Assembly: GCF_000759885.1 (NCBI RefSeq)
Contig: NZ_JNAH01000007.1
Coordinates: 1-64,000 of the forward strand
Direction: 5' to 3'
From: Prochlorococcus marinus str. GP2
GTDB taxonomy: Bacteria; Cyanobacteriota; Cyanobacteriia; PCC-6307; Cyanobiaceae
DNA: 64,000 bases
The position numbers and the translations under genes are program-made. Each line of letters begins with the position of its first letter. The stretch's first letter is position 1. The notes beneath the pieces were generated by a model. It searched no databases and was not told the DNA's origin. It saw only the letters and a program-made list of their open reading frames with translations. Positions 45,389 through 56,166 of the stretch are shown here, in pieces.

Positions 45389-47554
45389 TTAATTAAGTGG
45401 AGCAACTGGTGTTGGTGTTGGCTCTGGATAAGACATGCCTCCATTTTGCCCTACACCTCTGAGGGTTAGATTTATTCGCCCTCTACTGTCAATTTCTCTA
45501 ACCCTTACAGTGACTTCATCTCCCTGTCTTACAACATCTTCTACTCTCTCCACTCTGGCCTCAGATAACTGTGATATATGAACCATACCCTCCTTGCCAG
45601 GAAGAATTTCAACAAATGCACCTATCGGAATAATTCTAGTTACAACTCCTGAAAAGATCTCACCTTCATGAACTTTTCTAGTTAAACCTTCTATGATTTT
45701 TTGAGCATCTTCTGCTGCTGCTCCATCATGAGAGGCAATGGTAACAATACCACCATCTTCGATATCTATTTTTGTATTTGTTCTTTCAGTAATACCTTTT
45801 ATGGTCCTTCCTCCTGGGCCTATAACAGTACCAATAAGTTCTGGATCAATCCTAAAGCTAAGTAATCGAGGAGCGTGAGGTGATAAAGAATCTTTAGGTT
45901 GGTCTATAGCTTCTTGCATCTTTTCTAAAATATGCAATCTTGCAGGCCGAGCTTTTTTTATGGCATCTGAAATTACAGGAACAGGCAAGCCTGTAATTTT
46001 CATGTCCATCTGTAAGGCAGTAATACCTTTCTCGGTACCAGCAACTTTAAAATCCATATCTCCAAGAAAATCTTCAATCCCTTGAATATCTGTAAGGATT
46101 CTTATATCTTTGCCTTCTTTAATTAAGCCCATCGCAGTACCGCTAACAGGAGCTTTCAGAGGCACTCCAGCATCTAATAATGAAAGTGTACTTCCGCAAA
46201 CGGAGCCCATAGATGTAGAACCATTTGAGCTTAATACTTCACTAACTACTCTTAGCACATAGGGAAATTTCTCTTTACCTGGTAGGACTGGTAATATTGC
46301 CCTTTCTGCCAATGCTCCATGGCCAATTTCTCTTCTTCCGGGAGTTCTCATAGGTCTTGTTTCTCCAACTGAAAAAGATGGGAAATTATAATGATGCAAA
46401 TATGTTTTCTCGGTACTTGGATTAAGATCGTCCATTTCTTGTGCATCGCTAGGAGTACCAAGAGTAGTGGTAGATAAAACCTGCGTTAAGCCTCTTTGAA
46501 ATAGCGCTGAACCGTGTACTCTTTTAGGAAGTATCCCTGCAGCTGCAGATATTTTTCTAACTTCATCAAGCGCTCTGCCATCAACTCTTTTCCCATCATT
46601 AATTATTTGGGATCTCATTAACTTTTTGGTTAATTTCTTAAAGTCGGAATGAATTAGTTTATCGTTCTCTGAAGTTAAGATTTTTAATTGATTATCTTCT
46701 TTTAGAGATTCGATTTTTGTTTGAACATCTAATTTTATTTTTTCTAATTCAAGATCTCTTTCTTCTTTAGTCTGATCAAATTTCTTAAGAATTAAATCAA
46801 TAGGTTTTGAGCAGTTTTTTTCTAGATATGTTGACAAAGTTTTGTCCTCTGCTGGTTCTGAGGGCTTGTCTTGCTTAATTCCAAGTTCTTTAAGAAGATC
46901 TTCTTGAGCTTTTATAAGTTCAGTTGCAGCTTCATATCCAAAATCAATAGCCTCAATAGTATCTTGTTCTGAAAGTTGATTTGACCCTGCTTCAATCATA
47001 ACTATCCCATCAGGAGATCCTGCAACAACTAAATCAAGATCACCATTTTCGATTTCTCTATAACTAGGATTCAAAATAAAATCATCTCCTATAAGCCCAA
47101 CTCTTACTGCTGCCATTGGGCCAAAGAAAGGTATCTCGGCAAGCAATGTTGCAATAGAGGCACCAGTTACAGCTAATACATCTGCAGGAACTCTTTCATC
47201 TAAGGAAAGACAAGAAGCCACAATTTGTATCTCGTCTCTCATCCATGACGGAAAAAGGGGCCGCATAGGACGATCAATTAATCTTGCAATTAATGTTGCC
47301 CTCTCAGGAGGTCTCCCTTCTCTTCTCATGAAACCTCCAGGAATCCTCCCGGCTGCATATAGTTTTTCCTCGTAATCACAAATGAGAGGGAGGAAGTCAG
47401 CAGCTTCCTTCTTTATGGTTTTTGTTGCTGTAACTAATAAAGATGTGTCTCCACACTCGATCATTACTGATCCATTCGCTTGAGGAGCATAAAGTCCTGT
47501 AGTTAGTCGTATCTCTCGTCCGTCAAACGTGATCGACTTATTTTGTCCTTCCAC
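45389..47554 (-). CDS. pnp: Polynucleotide phosphorylase
   Basis: A 721-residue exoribonuclease: two RNase PH domains (first around residues 10-140, second starting near 315 with [20 protein letters not shown]), KH domain ([17 protein letters not shown]) and C-terminal S1 domain ([20 protein letters not shown]). It degrades RNA from the 3' end using phosphate, in the RNA degradosome. The C-terminal tail is short and proline-rich. Lies 179 bp after rpsN on the same strand, an arrangement in which pnp often has its own regulated leader. Confidence 0.98.
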   Translation of the reverse strand: MEGQNKSITFDGREIRLTTGLYAPQANGSVMIECGDTSLLVTATKTIKKEAADFLPLICDYEEKLYAAGRIPGGFMRREGRPPERATLIARLIDRPMRPLFPSWMRDEIQIVASCLSLDERVPADVLAVTGASIATLLAEIPFFGPMAAVRVGLIGDDFILNPSYREIENGDLDLVVAGSPDGIVMIEAGSNQLSEQDTIEAIDFGYEAATELIKAQEDLLKELGIKQDKPSEPAEDKTLSTYLEKNCSKPIDLILKKFDQTKEERDLELEKIKLDVQTKIESLKEDNQLKILTSENDKLIHSDFKKLTKKLMRSQIINDGKRVDGRALDEVRKISAAAGILPKRVHGSALFQRGLTQVLSTTTLGTPSDAQEMDDLNPSTEKTYLHHYNFPSFSVGETRPMRTPGRREIGHGALAERAILPVLPGKEKFPYVLRVVSEVLSSNGSTSMGSVCGSTLSLLDAGVPLKAPVSGTAMGLIKEGKDIRILTDIQGIEDFLGDMDFKVAGTEKGITALQMDMKITGLPVPVISDAIKKARPARLHILEKMQEAIDQPKDSLSPHAPRLLSFRIDPELIGTVIGPGGRTIKGITERTNTKIDIEDGGIVTIASHDGAAAEDAQKIIEGLTRKVHEGEIFSGVVTRIIPIGAFVEILPGKEGMVHISQLSEARVERVEDVVRQGDEVTVRVREIDSRGRINLTLRGVGQNGGMSYPEPTPTPVAPLN

Positions 47555-47733
47555 TTTTTAAATTATAAATCTATACATAATTTATTCTTACATCTCATAG
47601 GGACATATTGAGAGAATTATTTATATATGGTTGAAAATAATAACTAAATTAATTTTAGTATTTAAGTTAAACGACTGGTAATACTTGTTTTTTTTTAACA
47701 TTTAAAATTCTGAAATCTATTAAATTTCTACAA

Positions 47734-48036
47734 TTACCAACTCGACTTTACTACACCCGGTAATTCTCCGTTGTGAGCCCTTTGTCTTAATTGATTTCTG
47801 CATAACCCAAAATCTCTATAAACGCCTCTGGGTTTTCCAGTGGCCCAACATCTATTTCTTACCCTAGTTGGCGCCGAATTCCTTGGAAGTGCTTGAATCT
47901 TTCTATGAATTTCTAATCTTTCCATAGGATCCTTTGCTGAATTAAATTCTAATAATAGTGATTTTCTTTTCTCAGCATATTTTTTTACAAGTTTTTTACG
48001 CTTCACCTCTCTCGCAATCATTGATTTTTTTGCCAT
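47734..48036 (-). CDS. rpsN: 30S ribosomal protein S14
   Basis: A 100-residue S14 of the long, zinc-free type: [18 protein letters not shown] at the N-terminus and [20 protein letters not shown] then [17 protein letters not shown] at the C-terminus. The start is the ATG at 48034-48036; an adjacent upstream TTG would add one residue and is less likely. Separate from the main ribosomal protein clusters, as in other cyanobacteria. Confidence 0.98.
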   Translation of the reverse strand: MAKKSMIAREVKRKKLVKKYAEKRKSLLLEFNSAKDPMERLEIHRKIQALPRNSAPTRVRNRCWATGKPRGVYRDFGLCRNQLRQRAHNGELPGVVKSSW

Positions 48037-48093
48037 CAAAAAAAATTATAAAGTTATCGTATATTCTAACAGCTTGACTAACATATTTAAAAA

Positions 48094-49173
48094 TTATTGA
48101 TTAAGTAATCTCTGAACAATTAATAATTGACTTGTATCTCTTATTATTAGAAGGACACTAAGTCCCACTAAAAGAAAAAAGCTTGATTGTGTTACTGCGA
48201 TTTGAACCTTAGCAGGCACTGGCTTTCCTCTTAATCCCTCAATTAAAGTGAATAAAAGTTGTCCTCCATCCAATAATGGGAGAGGTAAGGAATTAAGCAC
48301 TGCTAAATTTATTGATATTAAAGCAGCAAATAATAATATTCCGGTCCCACCCTGCTGAGAAAGCTGTGCACCAATTTCAACTATTTTTACAGGCCCACTC
48401 AATTGTTGAGCAGTAGAAGCGAAATTTGTAATTAATCCCTTATATCCTTGAATTGTTTTTACTAAAAGAGAAGAAAATTCTTTATTGGTGTAACTAAAAA
48501 GATCATAGAAACTTTTTGTCTTTATAGTTTCTTTTCTGATATTAGGTTGTAATTGAGCACCTATCGTACCTTTCCCATCAATTTTTTTTGGGAAAAGTGT
48601 TATTTGTTTTAGTATTCCTTCCCTATCAATTTCTATTTGGATCGGACTATTTGCGGAACTTTGAATTTCTTTTACAAGTTCAGATACTGCTTTATCTCCT
48701 ACTCCAAGAAATTTGCCCTCGATTTTTAAGATTTTATCTCCTGGTTCTAATCCCGCTTTAAAAGCAGCTTTGTCTGGCTGAGTTGCCAAAACTAAGATCC
48801 CAGGTTCAGGATCATATGGAATTCCTATAGTTGTGACATTAATAATTAGGATTGTATAAGCGAGCAATAAGTTGGCTAAAACTCCCGCTGATATGACGAT
48901 TACTCGTTGTATGATTGGTCTATTTTTTAAAAGATTTGGATCTTTTGGATCAATATTTTTTTGCTCCTCATCAGGAAAAGATACAAATCCTCCTAGAGGA
49001 AATGCTCTAAATGAATATGTAATTCCTTTAAAATTTTTTTGTATGATTGAAGGCCCAAAACCGATTGAAAATCCATCTACATATATTCCTTGAAGTATTG
49101 CTGCGAGGAAATGCCCCATTTCATGAAAAAAAATTAGGAATCCTAAAACTGTAATTGAGGTTAAAACGTTCAT
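48094..49173 (-). CDS. rseP: RseP-type site-2 zinc metalloprotease (M50)
   Basis: A 359-residue intramembrane protease. The first helix carries the zinc-binding HExxH (FFHEMGHFLAAIL) and the C-terminal part the third ligand region NLAVLNSLPLPLLDGGQLLF. One PDZ domain lies between (LATQPDKAAFKAGLEPGDKI). Such proteases cleave membrane-bound regulators in regulated proteolysis. Ten bases downstream of serS on the same strand. Confidence 0.94.
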   Translation of the reverse strand: MNVLTSITVLGFLIFFHEMGHFLAAILQGIYVDGFSIGFGPSIIQKNFKGITYSFRAFPLGGFVSFPDEEQKNIDPKDPNLLKNRPIIQRVIVISAGVLANLLLAYTILIINVTTIGIPYDPEPGILVLATQPDKAAFKAGLEPGDKILKIEGKFLGVGDKAVSELVKEIQSSANSPIQIEIDREGILKQITLFPKKIDGKGTIGAQLQPNIRKETIKTKSFYDLFSYTNKEFSSLLVKTIQGYKGLITNFASTAQQLSGPVKIVEIGAQLSQQGGTGILLFAALISINLAVLNSLPLPLLDGGQLLFTLIEGLRGKPVPAKVQIAVTQSSFFLLVGLSVLLIIRDTSQLLIVQRLLNQ

Positions 49174-49182
49174 TAATTAATT

Positions 49183-50460
49183 CTAATCATTTTTTATTTG
49201 AGATTCACCAAAATATGGAATAAGTGCATCAGGGATTTTTACACTGCCATCTTGTTGCTGACCATTCTCAAGAATTGCTGCCATAGTTCTCCCAACGGCT
49301 AAACCACTTCCATTTAAAGTGTGAATGTATGAAGTTTTTTTATCAATTTTTGTTCTTATTGAAGAACGACGAGCTTGAAAGTCTCTGCAATTACTACAAC
49401 TTGAAATTTCTCTATACCTTTTACTATTCGGTAACCATACCTCAAGATCAAAAGTTCTGCTGGAGGAAAAACCTAAATCTCCAGTACAAATATCTACCAA
49501 TCTGTAAGGTAGGTTGAGCTCTTTTAAAATGTTTTCTGCATCAGAAGTAATTCTTTTATGAGCCTCCAAAGATTTACTTGGTTCACAAAACCAATACAGT
49601 TCTACTTTATTAAATTGATGAAGTCTTATTAAACCTTTAGTATCTCTTCCATAACTTCCAGCTTCTCTTCTAAAACATGGGCTATAAGCAACATATTTTA
49701 TAGGTAACTGCTTTGGATCAATAATCTCATTTTTATGAAAAGCAGTTAAAGGAACTTCAGCTGTTGGAGAAAGCCATAAATCGTCATTAGAACACTTAAA
49801 ACTTTCATTCGAAAATTTAGGTAATTGTCCTGATCCCGTAAGACTTTCTGAATTTACTAAAGCTGGAGGTATTAACTCTAAATATCCATTTTTGGTATGC
49901 ATATCGAGCATGAAATTTATCAATGCCCTCTCTAATCTTGCTCCATTACCAATAAGTGTAATGAAACGACTTTTAGATGTTTTTGATGATTTTATAGAGT
50001 CAAAAAGATTGAGACTTTCCCCTATCTCCCAGTGAGATTTAAGATTATCCTTTATCAGAGGTTCTCCCCAAGTTTTTACTTGGATATTATCGCCTTCGTT
50101 TTTTCCAATTGGTGCATCTTTGCTTGGGAAATTAGGTAAATTAGAAATCTCATTATCTATTTCTTTATCTAAAATTCTCTGTTTTTCTTCAAATTCAGAG
50201 ATCTTAATTCTGTATTCATTTCCTTTTTTCTTTAAATTATTTAGTTCTGAAGAATTATTGTTTTGAGATTTGTTAATTTCTTGACCAATTAATTTACTTA
50301 ATTTTTTACTTTCAAATTGAAGATTTGATACTGTTATATCAATTTCCTTTTTTTTAATAGTTAATTCGTGTATGTGGGATATGTTATAGACTTTTCCTCT
50401 TAAAGATAAATTCTCTTCAACGGATGTTGGATTTTCCCTTATTAATTTTTGATCTAACAC
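49183..50460 (-). CDS. serS: Seryl-tRNA synthetase
   Basis: A 425-residue class II synthetase: N-terminal long coiled-coil arm (about residues 30-105) that binds the tRNA-Ser variable arm, then the catalytic core with motif 2 ([20 protein letters not shown]) and motif 3 ([20 protein letters not shown]). It charges tRNA-Ser in the cytoplasm. Normal length. Confidence 0.97.
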   Translation of the reverse strand: MLDQKLIRENPTSVEENLSLRGKVYNISHIHELTIKKKEIDITVSNLQFESKKLSKLIGQEINKSQNNNSSELNNLKKKGNEYRIKISEFEEKQRILDKEIDNEISNLPNFPSKDAPIGKNEGDNIQVKTWGEPLIKDNLKSHWEIGESLNLFDSIKSSKTSKSRFITLIGNGARLERALINFMLDMHTKNGYLELIPPALVNSESLTGSGQLPKFSNESFKCSNDDLWLSPTAEVPLTAFHKNEIIDPKQLPIKYVAYSPCFRREAGSYGRDTKGLIRLHQFNKVELYWFCEPSKSLEAHKRITSDAENILKELNLPYRLVDICTGDLGFSSSRTFDLEVWLPNSKRYREISSCSNCRDFQARRSSIRTKIDKKTSYIHTLNGSGLAVGRTMAAILENGQQQDGSVKIPDALIPYFGESQIKND

Positions 50461-50584
50461 TCTTTTTTTTTAATACCTTAATTAAGATAGTTAGTCTAAA
50501 ATCATTATTAGGTATTTTTGGTAAAAAATTAACGAAATTAATGATTCCTAACTTATTAAACAATTTTAAAAAATTTCGATTTAA

Positions 50585-52051
50585 TTAGGATGCAGAACGG
50601 GCTCTTCCTGTTGATGACCATTTTTTTAGTAAATCAATTTGTTCTTTAGCTGTTCTAGATAAGGGAACTAATTCAGAAACTGCCTTTATCAAATCTTTCT
50701 CCATAAGCTCTCTATTTTCAGAAAATGAAATGTGCATCCCCTCTATTACTACTTGTTCAAGCTCTGCTCCTGAGAATCCATCTGTTCTATCAATAATAGT
50801 AGAGAGGGGGAAATTATAACTTGGTCTTCTTTTTTTTAAGTGTAAGTCAAGAATGCTTAATCTTTCTTCTGAATTAGGTAAATCAAGAAAAAATATTTCA
50901 TCAAACCTTCCCTTCCGTAATAATTCCGCGGGAAGCTTATCTATAGCATTAGCGGTGGCAATTACGAATACGGCTGATTCTTTTTCAGCCATCCAAGTTA
51001 ACAAACTTGCTAAAACTCTTTGACTTGTCCCTCCATCACTTCTAGCATCTCCACCAAATCCCTTATCAATTTCATCGATCCAAAGGATACAAGGTGACAT
51101 AGCCTCAGCTCGCAATATTGTTTCTCTTGTTCTTGCCTCGCTTGAACCTACAAGGCTAGAAAATAGTCTTCCCACATCCAACCTAAGGAGCGGCATCGAC
51201 CAACTCTTAGAAATAGATTTTGCGGTAAGCGATTTCCCTGTTCCTTGGGCTCCAACGAGTAAGACTCCTTTGGGAATGGGTAGCCCATAGTCTCTAGCTT
51301 CTTTAGAGAAGGCTCTATATCTTTGATTGAGCCAAACTTTTAAAACCTTTAAACCACCTATATCATCTTGACTTGATTTAGCTTCGAAAAATTCTAGAAT
51401 TTCACTTCTGGCGATAACTTGTTTTTTTTCTTCAAGAATATCTTTAATATCTTCTTTACTTATTTTTCCTCTTTGTGCTAAGGCTTTTGCAGTGACTTGC
51501 TTTACTCTTATTTCTGTTAATCCACTTGAAGCCGTAGAAAGTTCAATTAAGTCTTGTTCATCAAGATTTGAATTGGTATTAATAGCAATTTTTTTTATTA
51601 GATTTTTTAATTCTTTTTGATCAGGTAAAGGTAAATCTATAATTGTCATTAATTCTTCTAGTTCTTCTGATGATGGGAACAAATGTGAACTGATAACTAA
51701 ATTATGATTCGTTTCCTTTAGAGAATAAGATAGTTCTTTAATAGTTCTATTAATAGATGGATCATCATAAAATTTATGAAAATCTTTTACTAATAAAACT
51801 GTTGAAGCTTCAGAACTTTGTTCCTTAAGCCAATTAAGTACTCCTAACGGATTGTTAGAAAATTTACCCTCTTCATTTATTAAACCCTTAATACCGCTAA
51901 CGAAATCCCAGCAAACAAATTTATTTATTTTTAATCTTTCACATGAAAAATTAATTAATTTTTCTAATCTTTCCTCTTCTTTAGTTCTTATCCATATTAG
52001 TGAAGTTCTTGATTTTATTAATAATTCTAAATTTCTACACCAAGAATTCAT
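50585..52051 (-). CDS. ycf46: Ycf46-like AAA+ ATPase
   Basis: A 488-residue AAA+ protein of the Ycf46 type: the N-terminal half (starting NSWCRNLELLIKSRTSLIWI) is a divergent, probably inactive ATPase-like domain, and the C-terminal half is a full AAA module with Walker A LLVGAQGTGKSLTAKS, Walker B PCILWIDEIDKGF and an FtsH-like second region of homology (NAIDKLPAELLRKGRFDEIF). Ycf46 is conserved in plastids and cyanobacteria and linked to inorganic carbon responses in Synechocystis. It lies between serS and yidC, all minus strand. Confidence 0.9.
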   Translation of the reverse strand: MNSWCRNLELLIKSRTSLIWIRTKEEERLEKLINFSCERLKINKFVCWDFVSGIKGLINEEGKFSNNPLGVLNWLKEQSSEASTVLLVKDFHKFYDDPSINRTIKELSYSLKETNHNLVISSHLFPSSEELEELMTIIDLPLPDQKELKNLIKKIAINTNSNLDEQDLIELSTASSGLTEIRVKQVTAKALAQRGKISKEDIKDILEEKKQVIARSEILEFFEAKSSQDDIGGLKVLKVWLNQRYRAFSKEARDYGLPIPKGVLLVGAQGTGKSLTAKSISKSWSMPLLRLDVGRLFSSLVGSSEARTRETILRAEAMSPCILWIDEIDKGFGGDARSDGGTSQRVLASLLTWMAEKESAVFVIATANAIDKLPAELLRKGRFDEIFFLDLPNSEERLSILDLHLKKRRPSYNFPLSTIIDRTDGFSGAELEQVVIEGMHISFSENRELMEKDLIKAVSELVPLSRTAKEQIDLLKKWSSTGRARSAS

Positions 52052-52066
52052 TATTAAATATCAAGA

Positions 52067-53209
52067 TTACTTTTTACTGTTTGGCTCGAAAGGTAATCTT
52101 TTATCTGAAATAGTTGAAGCAGAAGTTGTTATTACTGAATCTTTGGCCAATAATTGTTGATCCAAAATTTTTTGTAGATTCTCAGGAAGAGCTTCTTTAT
52201 TAAGAAGAAAAGTCTGAAATGCCTGAAATATATTAGCAACAACCATATATAGTAAAACTCCTGCTGGTAGCGGGAAAAACAGGAACATTCCAGTAATCAT
52301 GATTGGTGTAATTTTATTTGCTGTCGATTGCTGTGGATTCGCAGGCATCCCTTGACTAGATAGAACTTGAGAAAGAAGTAGGGTTAATCCAAAGGCACCA
52401 ACTAGTGCTGCAATATCCCAATTAATTGCCCCATCTACATAAAATCCAACTTGACCAAGAGCTTTAATAAAAAGAAAACCACTTTTAGCAGCTAGACCTG
52501 GGATCTTTGCCTCGATTGTTGCATCCCCTGGTTTAATTGCTGTTACTGTACCGTCTTGAGAAACTTTAAGATTTTCGGATCCTTTAGAAACGGTCCAAGT
52601 GGGTAGAAATTTTGATCCATTATCATATTTAGATAAAACTTCCGAATAGCTATTGCCGTTTGTTGTTTGTAAATTTATTTTTACTGATTCTTCTGTCCCT
52701 AATTTTGTTCCACTGGGGATTGAAGCTACTACAGGAAAATGAGATTTTTCTGTAATGAATATAGAGTGTCTTGGAGATTTATAGGGTTTTGGATCAATAG
52801 CCGCTACTTGATCCTGTGGAACTACTTTGAGATTTATGTTGTATGGGACATCCGCGAATGGTGATCCTCTTAAAGTTGCAAATAATGCGAACAAAACGGG
52901 CATTTGTACAATTAAAGGAAGGCAACCTGCTAAGGGGCTACCAAACTCATTCATTAATTTTCCAAGTTCTTCTTGCTGTTTCTTTGGATCACCTGAAAAC
53001 TTAGATTTTATTTCTGCTTGTCTTTTTTGCATAACTGGTTGGGCAATCTTCATCCTCCTTGCGCTTCTAATGGAGCCAGCGCTTAGAGGGAAAAGTGCAA
53101 TTCTAATTACGACTGTTAATGCAACAATCGCTAAACCATAACTAGGAACTAAACCGTAGAAAAAATCTAGAATCGGGATAAGTAATTTTTCAGAAATGAA
53201 CCCTATCAC
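52067..53209 (-). CDS. yidC: Membrane protein insertase YidC/Alb3
   Basis: A 380-residue inner/thylakoid-membrane insertase. The YidC core is split around an unusually large periplasmic/lumenal insertion: helices around [20 protein letters not shown] and [16 protein letters not shown] come first, then a soluble segment with [20 protein letters not shown], then [20 protein letters not shown] and [19 protein letters not shown]. It sits in the rpmH-rnpA-yidC block, the classical arrangement. The BIG2-like segment ([14 protein letters not shown]) inside the loop is typical of picocyanobacterial YidC. Confidence 0.94.
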   Translation of the reverse strand: MIGFISEKLLIPILDFFYGLVPSYGLAIVALTVVIRIALFPLSAGSIRSARRMKIAQPVMQKRQAEIKSKFSGDPKKQQEELGKLMNEFGSPLAGCLPLIVQMPVLFALFATLRGSPFADVPYNINLKVVPQDQVAAIDPKPYKSPRHSIFITEKSHFPVVASIPSGTKLGTEESVKINLQTTNGNSYSEVLSKYDNGSKFLPTWTVSKGSENLKVSQDGTVTAIKPGDATIEAKIPGLAAKSGFLFIKALGQVGFYVDGAINWDIAALVGAFGLTLLLSQVLSSQGMPANPQQSTANKITPIMITGMFLFFPLPAGVLLYMVVANIFQAFQTFLLNKEALPENLQKILDQQLLAKDSVITTSASTISDKRLPFEPNSKK

Positions 53210-53281
53210 GATATTAAAAAGAGTGTAATTTTATTAGACATTTTATTTTACAGGAAAATAAGGTTTTTGTAATTAATTTAT

Positions 53282-53695
53282 TTAGGACTTAGTAGCAAAT
53301 CCCTCAACCTCCTTGAGATTTGGAATTTGTGATCTTTTATTTATATTTTCTTCAATAAATTTTTGCTTTTCTCTGAATAAAGGTAATGATTTCATTTCAA
53401 CCTTTGATCCGTCATTAAGGATAAGAACCATATCACCGTATGATCCGAATCCTCTTGGAATTGATCTAATTTCTTCGATGTTACTTAATGAAACTTGTGT
53501 TTTGTTTTTGCCAAACCATCCGCCATCAATTGTAATTCTTTTGTTTGTAATTTTATATCTCAACCACAATGCTCTAACTATTGCAGCAAAGGTAAATGGC
53601 AATCCAAGAATAGTTATGCCTGCAAGTAGATTTATTATTAAATCACTTTTTGCGGGCCCACCTTCGTAAAACGTTTCTTCTTTCATGTTAATCAT
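53282..53695 (-). CDS. PH-domain (YdbS/bPH2-like) membrane protein
   Basis: A 137-residue protein with two hydrophobic helices (DLIINLLAGITILGLPFTFA AIVRAL region) followed by a bacterial PH-like domain (YKITNKRITIDGGWFGKNKT, LSNIEEIRSIPRGFGSYGDM). It overlaps rnpA by four bases (ATGA) and precedes yidC, so it is part of the rpmH-rnpA operon. Function unknown; its linkage to yidC hints at a membrane-biogenesis role. Confidence 0.82.
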   Translation of the reverse strand: MINMKEETFYEGGPAKSDLIINLLAGITILGLPFTFAAIVRALWLRYKITNKRITIDGGWFGKNKTQVSLSNIEEIRSIPRGFGSYGDMVLILNDGSKVEMKSLPLFREKQKFIEENINKRSQIPNLKEVEGFATKS

Positions 53696-54078
53696 TTGAT
53701 TAGACGAGATTTGAACATTAAATTTTGAAATTCCTCCAAAAGTTTATTTTTATCATTGTAGAAATCTCCAAATCTTAGGTTAACAAGTAACCAATAAGGT
53801 TTGTGGTTATTAATTTTTTGAATGTTTGTTAATAACCACTCCTGCAGAATTCTTCTGATTTTATTTCTATCTACAGCCTTTTTTGAAACTTTCTTACTAA
53901 TAGCAATTGCAACTCTTAAATTGTTCGAAGTATTTTTGAAATTATGTGATAAAAGAATATCTGGATTTGATCTTGCCACTTTAAAAGTCATTAATTTTCC
54001 ATGATATTTAGTGGAGTTTTTATGAATATAATTAAAAGTCCTATGACCTTTTAAACGCATATTTTTTGGTAAGGCCAT
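53692..54078 (-). CDS. rnpA: Ribonuclease P protein component
   Basis: A 128-residue basic protein: MALPKNMRLKGHRTFNYIHK, LRVAIAISKKVSKKAVDRNK and the RNR-type motif IRRILQEWLL. It binds the RNase P RNA for tRNA 5'-end maturation. Directly downstream of rpmH, as in most bacteria. Confidence 0.95.
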   Translation of the reverse strand: MALPKNMRLKGHRTFNYIHKNSTKYHGKLMTFKVARSNPDILLSHNFKNTSNNLRVAIAISKKVSKKAVDRNKIRRILQEWLLTNIQKINNHKPYWLLVNLRFGDFYNDKNKLLEEFQNLMFKSRLIK

Positions 54079-54094
54079 TTTAATTAATATGGAG

Positions 54095-54232
54095 TTAAAC
54101 TGCTATTCTTTCTCTACCTTTTTGTCTTCTGCTTTTAATAACTCTTCTACCAGTATGAGAGCGCATTCTTACTCTGAAACCAGATACACGTTTTCTTTTT
54201 CTTGATGTACCGCCAAAAGTTCTTTTAGTCAT
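54095..54232 (-). CDS. rpmH: 50S ribosomal protein L34
   Basis: A 45-residue, strongly basic protein. I translated it by hand: it begins [20 protein letters not shown] and ends [11 protein letters not shown], clearly L34. The ATG is at 54230-54232 and the TAA at 54095-54097; rnpA starts 16 bp further. First gene of the rpmH-rnpA-PH-yidC operon. Confidence 0.97.
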
Positions 54233-54262
54233 TTTTTTTTATATCCCTAATTAATTTATCAT

Positions 54263-54844
54263 TTAATCGATCAAAATAGTCCAGCTTCCTAAATAACTTG
54301 AAACTGATTGCCCTTTAGGTTGTCCATATGAATGGAATTGATATAGTCCAGATCTCTTTGGATTAGTAATTCTTTTAAAAACAATTGCATAACTCTCTTT
54401 GCTTGAGGGGATTGGTTGATAAGGGAAAATATTAATTTTACGAAGGGAAGATTCATCAGTCGTAATTTCAATATCAGCTGGAATATCTTCTAGACATTTT
54501 GTTCGCTCTTCAAACCCACCTATTCTTACCTTGCAAAGAGTTATTTTTTCTTGATTAAGAGTTACTTTAAAAGTTTCAGGAATGGCTAAATTAATTTTTA
54601 AAAGATCATTTTTTCTATCACTTGGCCTTAAGAAAAAATAAATTGTATTTCTAAATCTTTTTTTTTCTTCTTTTTGAAACCACTTTAATCTTCGGTAATT
54701 AGAGTTCTGATCCCATTGGAATTCTAAACCCGCTTTAGCATTTTGTATGTTACTAAATAATGGAGTTGAAAATAAAATTAAAGGAATTAAAAAAAATCTA
54801 AAATTTATAAATTTTAAAGTAACCTTTTTTGTTTTTTTTAACAT
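54263..54844 (-). CDS. DUF2808-family exported protein
   Basis: A 193-residue protein with a basic start and one hydrophobic signal segment (FRFFLIPLILFSTPLFS) ending in QNAKAGLEF, a plausible signal-peptidase site. The rest shows the DUF2808 pattern: YFFLRPSDRKNDLLKINLAI, then IPETFKV and SGLYQFHSYGQPKGQSVSSY. DUF2808 proteins are cyanobacteria-specific and their role is unknown; export to the periplasm or thylakoid lumen is predicted. Confidence 0.83.
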   Translation of the reverse strand: MLKKTKKVTLKFINFRFFLIPLILFSTPLFSNIQNAKAGLEFQWDQNSNYRRLKWFQKEEKKRFRNTIYFFLRPSDRKNDLLKINLAIPETFKVTLNQEKITLCKVRIGGFEERTKCLEDIPADIEITTDESSLRKINIFPYQPIPSSKESYAIVFKRITNPKRSGLYQFHSYGQPKGQSVSSYLGSWTILID

Positions 54845-54914
54845 TGATTAAATAAATTTCTAGAGGATTAATTAGGTTTATCCAAGTTTGAAGTGGAAAA
54901 TTGTTTTACTAAGA

Positions 54915-55298
54915 TTAACATCTATCAGGTCTTAATTTTGAAGCCCCTCTTAAATAGGGATGATTTACGGGATTATTTGAATGTAATAAAACTTGTGCCA
55001 TTATTCTTATACAAAAATTTACATCATTAGACACGAACATTTGTTGACAGTCTAAAAATGCTACTGAATCAAGTCCATTACATCTTCTAGCAATTGAAGC
55101 AGGGAAGCATGCGTCCAAATCTTTTGTCGCTGTGAAAGTAATGGATAATAAGTTTCTTTTAGTGAGATTGTTGCGTGAAATTAATTCATCTATTAATTCT
55201 ACGACTGCATCTTCTATTTCATTGACAGAATTCCCAGATGCCGTTGTTGCCCCTCGAATAAATGTAATTTTATAATCATTATTCATTTTTTCTTCCAT
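54915..55298 (-). CDS. aroH: Chorismate mutase, AroH class
   Basis: A 127-residue AroH-type enzyme (trimeric ferredoxin-like fold) that converts chorismate to prephenate for phenylalanine and tyrosine synthesis. FIRGATTASGNSVNEIEDAV at the N-terminus carries the active-site Arg, and FTATKDLDACFPASIARR and PYLRGASKLRPDR complete the site. An internal ATG four codons in is an alternative start. Six bases downstream of sppA. Confidence 0.94.
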   Translation of the reverse strand: MEEKMNNDYKITFIRGATTASGNSVNEIEDAVVELIDELISRNNLTKRNLLSITFTATKDLDACFPASIARRCNGLDSVAFLDCQQMFVSNDVNFCIRIMAQVLLHSNNPVNHPYLRGASKLRPDRC

Positions 55299-55304
55299 TT
55301 TTAT

Positions 55305-56114
55305 CTATGGCTTATAAAACCAAAGGATTTTATTAGATGCCTCAATCTCGAAAAAGAGACTATTAATAATTTTTTCAACCACTTTACTACCAGGAATTAG
55401 TCCAAGTATTTTCTTTTTTTTCTTCCCGAATGTGAGGGGGTGAATTTTAGGATCTATATTTACCATTTTTGCAGCAAGTTCCCTCGCAACAAATTCATCT
55501 CCAATCTCATCAACGAGACCTAAATCTTTTGCTTGCGATCCAGTAAAAATTCTTCCATCGGCAAATTTTTTTACTTCATCAACTGGTAAATTTCTTCCTT
55601 CAGCGACAGCTTCAGTAAATTGTTTGTAGCTTTCATCTATTAAGCCTTGAAGCAATGTTCTTCCTTCCTCACTTAAAGGTTTATCTGGCGATAGTATATC
55701 TTTGAATACGCCGCTTTTAACAGTCTCAAATTTTATACCAACTTTATCTAATAATTCAGAAAGATTATTTCCTCTTATAATCACTCCAATAGATCCTGTA
55801 ATTGTGCCTGGATTCGCAACTATTTTGTCAGATGCAACACCAATGTAAACCCCCCCAGATGCTGATATGTTCCCAAAACTAGCAATGACTTTACATCCTT
55901 TATCTTTTAATCTTTTAATAGCAGAGTATATTTCTTGGCTATCACCAACAGTGCCTCCTGGTGAATCAATTCTCACAATTAAAGCGGGAAATTCTCTATC
56001 CTCAATTTGTTTAAGAGCTTTAAGGATAGAAACTCTTGTTGAACTTGTAATTGGCTCATCAATTACAATACGAGCCATTCTTTTTTTCGACTTTCGTCTA
56101 AAAGGCCAAATCAT
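55305..56114 (-). CDS. sppA: Signal peptide peptidase SppA (S49), short form
   Basis: A 269-residue protease that degrades cleaved signal peptides. Motifs RIDSPGGTVGDSQEIYSAI, FGNISASGGVYIGVASDKI (nucleophilic Ser in SGG) and VKSGVFKDILSPDKPLSEEG (catalytic Lys). It corresponds to the single-domain Bacillus-type enzyme rather than the double-length E. coli form. The N-terminus lacks a clear membrane anchor, starting directly with the basic FRRKSKKRMARIVID. Confidence 0.92.
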   Translation of the reverse strand: MIWPFRRKSKKRMARIVIDEPITSSTRVSILKALKQIEDREFPALIVRIDSPGGTVGDSQEIYSAIKRLKDKGCKVIASFGNISASGGVYIGVASDKIVANPGTITGSIGVIIRGNNLSELLDKVGIKFETVKSGVFKDILSPDKPLSEEGRTLLQGLIDESYKQFTEAVAEGRNLPVDEVKKFADGRIFTGSQAKDLGLVDEIGDEFVARELAAKMVNIDPKIHPLTFGKKKKKILGLIPGSKVVEKIINSLFFEIEASNKILWFYKP

Positions 56115-56166
56115 ACTTTTAAGGTAAATACATAAAACTACTTTAAAAAGACTATCAGCAGACCTA